A DNA stretch of 64,000 bases from positions 1,251,221 to 1,315,220 of the forward strand of contig NW_025062479.1 of the NCBI RefSeq assembly GCF_000002995.4, read 5' to 3'. The number at the start of each line of letters is the position of its first letter. Position 1 is the stretch's first letter. This document shows, one piece after another, positions 20,800-31,899 of this stretch. Below the pieces are notes generated by a model, which made no database searches, was not told the origin of the DNA, and saw only the letters and a list, made by a program, of their open reading frames with translations. The stretch comes from Brugia malayi (taxonomy: Eukaryota; Nematoda; Chromadorea; Rhabditida; Onchocercidae). The position numbers and the translations under genes were made by a program.

Positions 20800-22230
20800 T
20801 ACAACTTATAATTTGTGCATATGTTTTTCACACGTTGAGTTTTACATCCATTTCGAGTTCTTCACTTTTATGCATTTTATAATTACCTTCTAGTTTGGTT
20901 TTTTCCTTAACTGAAGATATTTCTTCCCCACAAATTTTATGTTTATACATTACATACACTACTAGTAATTTCATATGCTCATTCACTTTTTTTTTTGTAT
21001 TATTTTTCTTTCACTTCATATTTCTCAAATTACTTTTATATGTCTTTTCTTAATGTCTCGTTTTTCATGCTTACTAACTGCATGTATTTTTGCTAACTCA
21101 TGTGTATTTCATATTTTGCTTTTTATGTCTTCTTTCTATTCTGCAAACAGTTTTGCATGGTTCGTAGACATTCTATTTATACATATTTTATTACTGACTT
21201 TATTTTTCATGTTCTTTTTCCTCAACTCTATGATTCTCCGTAGTTGCTTTTGCATGGTTTTTCTAATATTGCATTTTTTTATTAACTGCATATCTTTTAT
21301 GTTATATTTACTGTATTTTATGCTATTCATTTCAAATTCATTGCATTTTTTCTTAAACATTTTCCTTAATCTACTCATCTGTAATTTGTGCCTTTTGTAA
21401 CCTTTGATCTACTGTGTCAACAATTTCACATGCATTTATCCTCATTCTATTTGCAGGTTCTTTATCCACATGTGACTAATAAGTGACTTCACTTTTGACG
21501 TTCCTTTGTGATTTTAATGCATTTAATCAAAGATATTTCACTTCCCAAAAAAGATGCACATAAATTGCACTTCTTGCATGTTTATAGCCACCTTCTTTAT
21601 TTGATTTTTGCATACCTTTTCCTAACTGCATGTTCAATTCAATATCTGCATGCTTTTCTGATAACTTTTATGTATTTCATATTTACTGCATTTTGTGTGA
21701 TATATTTCAGATTCAATCCATTTTTTTAAAATTAAATATAATGTACCTCGCCATAATCTGCACTTTTTATTCATGGTCTTCGTAATTTACTTCTGCATGT
21801 CCCTTTCTTAATTGCAAGTGCAAGTGTTTCTACTAACTGCATTCTTTTCTGCTAACTGCATGTGTTTTTGCTAACCTGTATGTAATTTACCTTTACTAAA
21901 TTTTATATGATCCGTTTAAATTCAGTGCATTTCTTTAAATTGAAGATATTATGCCTCCCCATAACCTGTATCGTTCACCCCAATTTACTTTAACATCTTT
22001 TCCTTAACATTGTGATTTGCATGCATTTTTGCTAACCACATGTGTTTTTTATTTCATGTTTTTTGTATGTCTTTTTTTTTCACTCTGCATTTGACTTACT
22101 TTTGCATGTTTTTTCTTAACATTGCATTAGCTTTACGCATATGTTTCTACTAGCTAATTGCATGCTTTTCTACTAACTCAATCCGTGTGTATTTCATTTG
22201 GTTTCATTACATTTTCGGTTTCCACTTTAT
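20800..22230 (+). repeat. Degenerate TGCATG / TTGCTAACTGCATG repeat tract
   Basis: More than twenty TGCAT words occur in a T-rich background. The clearest units are CTAACTGCATGTGTTTTTGC near 21850 and TGCATGCATTTTTGCTAACC near 22020. The hydrophobic Phe/Leu-rich frames here (20504-20893, 20975-21400) follow from the T-richness and are not treated as genes. Confidence 0.6.
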
Positions 22231-23436
22231 TATATTTTATCTTACTCAAAAATATTTTTTCTGATTATTTTTCTATTATTCCGATTTTCTAAATTCTAAT
22301 TTCAAATTTACTCCTAATTAAAAATGAAATTTCCCCATAGTGAATTTTAATGAATATTTTTAAATTAGTTTAGAGAGCATAAAAAATACTAGTTTTTTTG
22401 AATTTATTTTTCACTCCTATTTTGTTTTTTTAGGAATTTGATAAAATTATATAATATAATTAATGTCAGTTTCCAACTCCTAACAAAATATATATTTTCA
22501 ATATTTGATAGGTCATGTTGGAACTTTTTTTTCTGCTTATGATGAATTATTTTTTCACTATTTGGTAGTTATTTTCTAAAACTCGCGATTTTTATTATCG
22601 ATGTGTTATAGTGCAATTTTTTAATTATCTAAAGACCAGATTGATATTTGAAAACTTTTTCCTTTCAATTATTGAAACTAAAACTTTATTTATTACAAAT
22701 GCTTCTCATAATTGTTTGTTGGTTTTTCCTTTTTTACCTCAGTCTACTGCTTTTCATATTGTCGGAGTAGGTCAAAAAAAAAAAAGTATTAGCGCAAAAA
22801 AAGTGTTAAAAATGCCTAATGCTAATTGTATTTTTTCATTCTGTTATTTAAATTAATGTTGCATCTCGCATATCTATCAAAATTAATAAAATTTAAGGAA
22901 AATTAACTTTAAAACGAAGCAATAAATGAATTGGATTAGAATAAGTAAAGGTAAATTTTGCGTCAATTTCATAATTTTTTCAGCATATTCGGTGGTAGCA
23001 TTAACTTCAAATAAACTGCTAGAAAACTGAAACATTATTTTACAGTTATTTGTCAATCTCAAGATTTTTAATCTTTTTTTCTTGAGAATTTTAAGTGAGT
23101 AAAATTCTTAAAAAAGTCACAATAATATCGAGACTGGTAACAGTATTAATTAATAAGTTTATATAAGAAAATTGTCTTTTTTTAAAACTTTTTTCTTTTG
23201 TCTTCATAATATTTAAACTTCATCAAATATGTCGAAGATTAAAATATCTTTCAAATTTCAATTTCACATGTCATGTATGCTATCAATTTTAGATATTAAT
23301 CAATTTAAGATATCTTGATTATTATTTCACAGAAATTTTTAGTTTTTGTAACAGAAAATTTTTCTTTTTTTCGTTCGAGTCTATTTTGAGCAGCTTACTG
23401 TTTCACTTATTATCATTTGATTTTATCTGCTCTCAC
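22231..23436. other. AT-rich intergenic DNA
   Basis: No gene, RNA or ordered repeat recognised. Confidence 0.4.
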
Positions 23437-23612
23437 CTGGTACCACCTGCTACCAATTACTTATAACAACCATTTGCAACCACTTGATACTATCTACTAC
23501 CACTCACTACATGCTACCACTTGCTATCACTTTCCACCACTTGCTGTTACTTGACACCACCAAGCACATCAGCTGATGCTATCTACTACCACTTGCCACT
23601 GTTTGCTTGGTA
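23437..23612 (+). repeat. Degenerate ~10-bp tandem array, consensus near CTACCACTTG
   Basis: Units such as TACCACCTGC, TACCAATTAC, CAACCACTTGATACTATC, CTACCACTTGC, ACCACTTGCTGTTACTTGAC and TACCACTTGCCACTG follow each other. The array is C-rich on this strand, in sharp contrast to the flanks. Confidence 0.7.
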
Positions 23613-24399
23613 AAAGGGTAATAATGAAGGCTTATCAGAAATTTGCAACAACACTTTTACATAAAGCAGAGAGGGGGAAAATTCTTACCAACTTGTTCGT
23701 CCCTCGATCTGCACATTATTAATAATTTAGCAACTATAACTGAATAAAATTGAACACTGTTGATTGAAACCAAAAATTAAATTTGATTACAAGTGGAAAT
23801 TTCAAATTAAGTTACGATAGATCCAAACAACACTTTCAAATTAGATCTGAAAGTATGCATATGACAATAATTAATTTAAAAAAGTAGAACTATAATCGAT
23901 TCTTCCAACCTGTGATTATATGAGCTTTGCCAAACGTGAGCAGTTGATAAAATCAATTTGAAATTTGCTTGAATGATTGTTGGAATAGTTAGTATCACAT
24001 CTTTCTATTGAAAATTAATATATATATATTTAATTTAAGATTGTTTCATGCAGAAGATGTGTAAAACTGTTTAATTAAAAATTTCCTAAATACTTGTTCA
24101 CTGTCCGATAGTAATAACTATATCAATCATATTTTTAATGTCAATAAGATGAAGTACATAAATAAGTAAATACATAGGGTAAATGGTTTTCTGTCTTCAT
24201 AGATGGATAAATGACTGAATGAATTGATAGCAATTCATGAAAGTGATCTCCTTTTTCGATAATATAAATTGCCTACATTTTGAATATATTAGGAAAGCAT
24301 TCTGCTAAGTAAAAATTTCCTCTGTGCTTTATATTAAACCACATGACAAGCATGATCAAATTATTTTCACCCTCCTTTCAATAATTCTGTTTTCCTGTA

Positions 24400-24591
24400 T
24401 TAAAGAAAAGTGAAAAAGTACGAAAACAAAAAAAACGGTACCTTTCATAATTTATTTTCTCTCTGTCACCTTTAATAATATTTGAGTATTGGATTTTAGA
24501 TATCACAAGCATCGTTACAAATGTGAGAAAATTTAATAAAAATTACTTTATTATAATCGTTAAAGAAAAGTGAAAAAGTACGAAAACAAAA
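24400..24591 (+). repeat. 32-bp exact direct repeat, 160-bp period
   Basis: TTAAAGAAAAGTGAAAAAGT and the following 12 bases occur at 24400-24431 and identically at 24560-24591. The sequence between the copies is not itself repeated. Confidence 0.8.
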
Positions 24592-25151
24592 TCATTTAAT
24601 ATCTTATGATACTAAGAAAATTCCTTCTGATTAAATATAAGTGAATTTTGCAGAAGTTGTGTTTATCAAATTGGATTCAATGCGATTGAAAAATGACTAT
24701 AATTCAGATTTAACAAAATTTGTCAACATACTTGACATATATTATTGTTTTGTGTATAACATTGAACCATTCTTTCCAGTTACATTTGTTTTAATTTCAA
24801 ATTATGATAAATGATGAGAGAAATTTGATATTATTGTAATTCTTGAATCGATCATCGTACTTTTTATAAAAAGTACAAATGCGGAAAAATTTCGCCCATC
24901 ATAATCACCAATACTGTGTTTTCTGATTGATACAGAAAATCTACTGACTGATGGCATTCGTTAAAATAGACTTTTAGAGAATGATTAAAATGTTTCGAAC
25001 ATATTTTCTCTTTAATTATTAAAAATTATAACTGAAAATGATTCAATTCGAAAACTGCATTTCTTCTAATTCATAAATAATTCAACTTAGACATCATAAT
25101 ACATTTGCAGTATGATGACAGTAGATTTGATGAAAAATTTCTCGCCAAAAG

Positions 25152-25190
25152 CAAAAAAAGAAATGGGTAATTCACCCATTTCTTTTTTTG
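25152..25190. repeat. Perfect 17-bp hairpin
   Basis: CAAAAAAAGAAATGGGT, loop AATTC, then the exact reverse complement. Confidence 0.85.
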
Positions 25191-26491
25191 ATAATAGAAA
25201 AATCACCCAGAAAAGCACAGTATTTTTATTAAAAAAATCATAACATAGAAGTAAAAAGGAAAAAAATGCGGGAATAATCAATAATTATTATGGCATTATT
25301 ATTATTGCTGAGCAACAATAGGTAAACCTTGTATAAAATGAAAAACATTTTATCCATTATAGATAAGAATTTTTAAAAATATATGTATTTAATAAGTATA
25401 TTAATGCATTCTTGTTTTTTTTTTTTTTTTTTGTTTTTGTTTTGTTTTGTTGTTTTTGTTCAAATTACCTATTTGATTATTTATTTATTTACTTTTTTCT
25501 TACAAAAAGTCATTTATTTGATGTCGTTTTTTGAGAGATAGCGTTTGTAAAAGCCTTAATTTCGTGGTATGACTTATTTTTCCTCTTTTTTTTTTTTAAA
25601 ATCTCTTTGTTGATAAATTGATGATGTTTAGTGAATGGGCAATAATTAGAGAAAAAATGAGCTAAAACAGCAAAACAAACAAATAATTCGACCTTGTTTT
25701 GGTATGTTTTGAACAAAATCTAAAAGTTGAAAATTTCACTTTCTTCCGTCATCCATTCATAATAATAAATGTACGCTATAAATGTTTGAAAGAAATTGAA
25801 AAAGAAGTGGAAAAAATCATAAAATACCGAATAAAAATTTTTACATTTGAATGGAGAAAAACATTAAGGGACTGCAGTAATGTACGAATTTAAAAATTCA
25901 AAAGAAAACGAAAAAAAAAAAAAAAAAAAAAACAGCGAAACTGCAGATTACTAATAAATGGCACTGACGAAGAAAATCATATGTTTGAAATATAAATATA
26001 CATTCTTAAGTACCGGCGATCTTGATTACAATTGGACATTCAAGATTACGAGACTTGTGGTTTTGTGAAATTTCCAAAAGTTTTCGTTATTAAGACTGTC
26101 GAAAGAACACAAACCTTCAGCAAATACGATTCTTGATATTTTTGAAATAAAAGTAAATGTCATGAATAGTTAAGTGAGATACGATTGTTTTGAGCTATTA
26201 GATACAAGCATTTGCTTATAGTACAATTAAATAAGTGTTTGCTGAAACCAATTAAATCATCCCTTTCGTCCCTTTAAATGCTATTCAATGATAAGTGACC
26301 TCTTTTTAGAAGTTTTCGCCCCTTTAAACGACGTATCATCAACGTATCAATGGAATTTTATATTTCTACATATTTAAATATACTTAAAAGTAAGAAATTA
26401 TTTAGAATAGCTTACTTTTTAATCAAGTTTAATTAGAAAATCTTACTTTTCTATTCCATCTTAATAATTACCCTGTCACGTGAAAAAAAAA

Positions 26492-26514
26492 ACACACACG
26501 CACACACACACACA
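26492..26514 (+). repeat. (CA)n microsatellite
   Basis: CACACACGCACACACACACACA, interrupted once by CG. Confidence 0.85.
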
Positions 26515-26691
26515 AAATATCGCATCAATTTTCCCTTTTGTCATTTAATTTCTAACTGAAAGGGGAAAAAAAGTGTAAGAGATAAATCACTGAAACGATA
26601 AAAGTAGCAAGTTGAAAATTTTTGTAGATTATTACAAATGTTAATGAAAAGAAAATGTGAAACCCGAATCATATGACCTAGAAACAACTTA

Positions 26692-29600
26692 TTACGTAGT
26701 GGATGATACACAAGATAATGATGATGATGTTGATGATGATGATGAAGATGATGATAATGACGATGATGATGACTGTGGTGATGATTGCAACACCGATGTT
26801 GATGTGGATGATGGTACTGGTGGCGGAGGTGATAATGATAATGTTGTTTGCACAGCAACTGCAGTAGCAGTTCCAAATCTTTGTTGTCGTTTTGATCGCC
26901 GTGGTAATGATTTTTTAAGCATCAAATCACTGTTTGGAAAAACAGCATAAGCTTTCCGCCGACCGCTATATAATCGATTACGACATGATGGTGGCGTACT
27001 TGGTGGAGTAGTTTCAGGTAAGGGTGGTGGCACGTTATTCAGAATACGTTTCAGATTTGGTGGTTCACGTTTTATTGATACCAAATTTGGTAATTTGGAT
27101 GCAGTAGATGAAATGGCATTTTCCATTAATGCATTCGCACCATTTTGTCGATCATAAATTGCTTTGGATAAATCAGTAGATAAAAAAGGTTTTGGATTAA
27201 GCCGTTGTGTTGTTGTCACTAAGGTTACTCGAGATGGTGATGTGGTAGTAGGTATCCTAGAAATTTGTACAACTTTAGTGACTGGTCGTGGCATCAAATT
27301 GTTGACTTTATTTGGTATTATTGTACATTGCCGGACTTTTTGATGACAGGAATTCGGTTGCATGTTTTCATTTTCTTTTCTTTTTCTTTCTGACTCATTC
27401 TCATTCCACTTTCCATCCTTATCCGTTTTCCGTATTTGCTCTGATTCTTGTTCCTGATCTTGAGTTAATACTTTTTGATTTTGAACATCTTCATCACTCA
27501 TCGAGTCACATCCAGAATCCACTGAATTTAGAGATTTTGGTGAAAGCTCATCAATACGTTCATTCATTCGACTTGGTGGTCGAGGTATTTCTAAATATTC
27601 ATCGCTTTCGCTATCTTCTGAAATGGTTGTTAGAGTCGGAACATGTCGTTTCATCCGAATACGATCCTTGGCTATATCAATCATCTTCCGTAGTTCGTAT
27701 ACAAATTGCACAGCTAACACCGGGGGATTAGCCATTAGCTCAGGTTCGAAGAAATCTGCAATAATTATTTTAATCAAAATTGAAGTGTAATGTTAAATCA
27801 ACATTTCAGCATGCCATAGTTTATGTTTCAAATCTCTGAAAGATCCATTTTTCCCATATTTATTGCGATTATTGAAGTATTTAAAAAGAGGAGTTGCAAT
27901 GAAAAATGTATGTAAATTTGTATTAAATAGATCAAATTTCCCAATTTATATCAGCAGAAATACTATTTTAATATTTGTTGCAGGATGCGGGTAAAAATTA
28001 TCACAAAACATTTCAATTTTAAAACTAAATTTCGATTTTAAATTATACATGTAAGAATATGAAAATGACTAAAAAAAAAAAATACCAGCACTAAAGTATA
28101 GTTTCCTCTTCTGTATTCCAACATTTGTTGGACACTGATCAGTTTCATTTTCAAATGTTGGATGTCGTTCAATGCTTGCTTTTATTGAAGCTATTTGCTC
28201 TTGCATATATACCTGAAAAATATGTATTTTCAATAATTTCATATTGTAAATTACAAATATTATTTAAATGTAATGAAAAATCTAAAAGCTAAGAAAAGAA
28301 TTGCCTCTTAAAATTTTTCTTAAATTTTATCACTTAAGTTTTAGGTTTTCAAAGAAAAAAAAAAACTTGAACAAAATCTAAATTAAGAAACTGAAAATGC
28401 AAAGGTAATACAATTATCATTAGACTTATCTCCAACTAATCAAGGTAATCAAAAAAAAAAAAAAAATACAAAATTGATTTTATTATACTAACATAACCAT
28501 TTCTGTCCTAATATTTTATACACATTTATTATTAATTCCTTGATTAATTTGATGACTGGCGATATATAAATTATTTCACATCAGTTAATTTTAATTATTA
28601 ATCATTAAATAATATTATAACAATAATAACAATTATTATCACTATCATTTATAACCTGATAACTGGTAAGTATAACTTATCAGTTTGAAAAAATAAAAAT
28701 GAACATACCTGTTGCTGTTTCATATGATAGAGGAATTGCATTTGCATCGTTGAGACGAGTTTACTTTTTTCCTTTTTCCAACATACTTTCCATAATGCAA
28801 TCCCACCAAATAATGTTATGCCAAGCAATGTTGTAAGTAATACGCATATGATTAATTCAACTCGATTCCATTGCATATCATTAAAACGATGAGTCAAATT
28901 AGCATTCACTAAAAATCTCTTTTTAATTTGAATTTTTTCATTTTTCAAATTAGCTTCTATTTTTTATTTAATGCTAACATTGGTTATATTTACTATGCTA
29001 TATATTATTTAACATAATTGGCAATAGTTTGAAAAGTATTTTATAATCTTATCTACCACATTATTTTTATTTCATTCATTTACATTCACTACTTACAAGA
29101 AAAATTAAATTGCTTCAATTTAATCCGATAAAAAGATAAACAATTATAAATTCTATTCCATTTCCTTTTATCAATCATTCAAATTATCAATAAAAATTTT
29201 ACCATGTATGCCAGCAATTCGAAATGCAATGCAATATAATTCAGAAATAGCATTGTTGCAGAATATTTTTAGCTGTATAATACTGCCTTCCATTCTTTTA
29301 GCATCTGTTTCGCTTCCTATCCACTAGAAAAAAAAATGGAAAATTTAAAAATTTTTCATTAAAAAATGATTTTCTATTTTTTCATCCAAAATATTTTCCA
29401 TTTAAAGCTGTTAAAACTGGGAATAAGTGAAGCAAAAAAAAAAAAGAAAAAAGCACTATTTTTTTGAACTAACAAAAATATTATTTACCAAAAATGATTA
29501 CTAAATGGTTTGAAGTAAATGTTAATTGAAGGATTAGTTAATATATAGTTTAATTAATTTAATTATTAGGATAAATTTATTTGCTGCTCAACAAACAAGC

Positions 29601-31899
29601 ATAAGAAATGTTAAATAAATGAATGTAATAATACCAATTGCATACAATAAGATAATTAGTGTAATTGTAGTTTTCCAATTTAAACAATTTACTATCATTG
29701 TGTAATATCCATAGATCGTCGGTTTGTACAAAAGTATCCCTTACAAAGCATTTTAATTCATCTTCAGCAATATCTTTTCTTCGTTTTATCACTTCTGAAA
29801 TAATTTTTTTTTTCGCTTTTTTTTTTTTCAAACCTTAAAAAATTTAATGATTAGTACGAATATTTGATATATTATTTATACTCTTACACATAACTATCAT
29901 TATGAATACAAATACCAGAATTAAAAAGTAATATATTAAAAAAAAAAAAAGTTTACCATTCCAAAGAATAATATGTGAAGGAGCAAAAATGCTATTTGTT
30001 GCTGGTATGCTAAAAGTTGGTAACCATCGTTTAGAATTATCATTGATAGATTGAAACGGTATTTGTTGACGGCATTCATCTGAGATTTTAAAAGATAAGA
30101 TATAATTGAAGGAAAATACAAGTCATTATTGTTCATTATTGAAAGAGTTCGGAAAAAATTACAAATTTCATTATAATGCATCTCATTGACTTAGAATTTA
30201 TATTTGATTTTAGTTAATTTATTTTAGTAATAATTTTTTTTTAGTTCTTTAATTAAAATAGAAAATAAACTTTTCTTCTTTTTTTTTTTTCGTTATAATT
30301 AAAATAGTGTTATTGATATTATTATAATCATAGTTTAATTAAAAACATAAAATGTTAGCAAGTAGAAATTGAAGAAAAATTGTTATTTTATAAGTATATT
30401 TAAAGAAATGCAAAGACTTAGACTAAAAAGTGTTGAGTAAATGGTATAATATAATGCCTTATTGAGTGATAAATTTTAACATAATTTCTGGCTATTATTA
30501 TCAAAAATTTAACTTTTTTTTATAGACTTAATTATCCTATGGTAAAATTAAGCTTTAATATTATACTAGACAATAATATATCATCTGTAGCTTTTATTTT
30601 GCAAAAATAAAAAAAAAAAAGGAAAAAAATATGCGGCCATTTCAATGAGTGGAATTTTTGCGCATTGTTTAGAAGAAAGGAAAAATGTAGTAAACCGAGG
30701 ACATTCCACTTCTTCTTTTCCTCTTTTTTTGTCACCTATTTTCAATTTGCTGATGTCTTAACTAATCGATAGATAAACAAAAAATTTTTGAAATAAATGT
30801 TTAGTATAAAATACAAAAGAACAAGATCATCAATTAGGGTTTGGCAAATAAAGTAGCAAAAACAAGTGAACCTAAATTGGCCAATTTCATTTTTGTATAT
30901 TACAATTAAAATAATTAACAAAATTTTACTAAGCGAAATTTGCACCTCAATTTTGCTTTTCAAAATGATTTGTAACAAAAAGATGAGAAGAGAAGATTTA
31001 TAATGATTCCAATTTTCGAATTTGCTGGTATAATTAAGAGTTGATTCTATATATGGATTAATCCGAACAAATGATCCATATGATTGGAAAGAATTTTTTC
31101 TCTTTTTCATTCTATTTTTTTTAAAAAAGTCTAAAAAATAAGTGAACTTCTTCATTAATTGATTTAATTTATTTATTTGAAAATTTTTATTATTAAAGAA
31201 TTATTTATTAGAAAATTTTCAAACTAGTATTTATAAGGGAATATTATCGTTGGAGGTAATCATTTATTATAGTTCCATTGCATTGAATAAGTAATGTAAA
31301 AGATGCATGCATATTTTCACATTATGTTTTATTTTCCATTTTCCAGAAATTTTTCCTAATTTTAATTCTTTCTTTAAATTCTTTTTTTTTTTTTTTTTTC
31401 AAATTTAGCAAATTTTGAATAAGTTTCTAAGAAATTATTAAGAATGATGGCAACAAAAAATACATAATGTGCAATGTGCATCAAACAATAAATGTAGAAA
31501 GAATTGTTGAATTGGTAGAAAAATTAGGTTATGCGAAATGTAAAATATACAATGACAAAATTATGTAAATGTACCAAGTTTATTGATACAGCTCCGAGTA
31601 GAAGGCAAAAATACAGCAGCATCTGCTTTACATTGACAGGAGCATTGTTGTTTTGTAACTAGTCCAGGTTCTTGATCTGGGACAATAGATGAGTCGAGAA
31701 TTGTTGAGCATGTTGTTATAGGTGATGAGCATTTGGTAAAATGGATGATATCCGGTGCATTTAAATGACGATGTACCGATATCCAATCATTTTCGGGATG
31801 ACCCAATGGATAGGATGGATAAGCATATGTTCCAAGATATTTACGATTCAGTATGTTAACGATCAATAAATCTAGGAATAATGATATAACAATAATCAT
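26692..31899 (-). CDS. Shavenoid-like single-pass membrane protein, seven exons
   Basis: Exons 31899-31575, 30079-29957, 29794-29646, 29323-29203, 28908-28709, 28212-28086 and 27755-26692 join in consistent phase to 702 residues. The N-terminus is a hydrophobic signal-like segment (residues 1-17). The outside part has a Cys cluster (CSCQC, then CINKLDEC) near residues 90-112 and a conserved-looking region with VQTDDLWILH and MEGSIIQLKIFC. A transmembrane helix follows at about 256-279 (VELIICVLLTTLLGITLFGG), stopped by CWKKEKSK. The cytoplasmic tail (~420 residues) is disordered, with EDSESDEYLEIPRPPSR, Pro-rich runs and a poly-Ser end. The order resembles Drosophila Shavenoid, an epidermal cell-shape protein with nematode relatives. 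The gene structure is firm; the family name rests on memory of domain style. An acceptor TACAG lies 7 nt before the ATG, a possible trans-splice site. Confidence 0.72.
26700..26800 (-). repeat. Trinucleotide repeat encoding the poly-Ser tail
   Basis: Imperfect GAT repeats on the plus strand read as Ser codons (TCA, TCG, AGC types) on the minus strand in the last exon of the gene above. The antisense poly-Asp frame is a by-product. Confidence 0.8.

Larger units (their letters stand above)
23613..26691. other. AT-rich intergenic DNA with small repeats
   Basis: Holds a 32-bp exact direct repeat (24400 and 24560), a 17-bp hairpin (25152-25190), long T and A runs near 25416 and 25911, and a CA microsatellite at 26492-26514. 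The last part is likely the 3' UTR side of the minus-strand gene ending at 26692. Confidence 0.5.

Noticed and set aside
20504..21400. Long hydrophobic Phe/Leu/Ile-rich frames resembling membrane proteins
   Set aside because: The composition follows from T-rich degenerate TGCATG repeats. No conserved motif, splice pattern or start context.
26657..26950. Poly-Asp-rich plus-strand frame
   Set aside because: It is the antisense shadow of the poly-Ser tail of the minus-strand membrane-protein gene, whose exon phases all agree.
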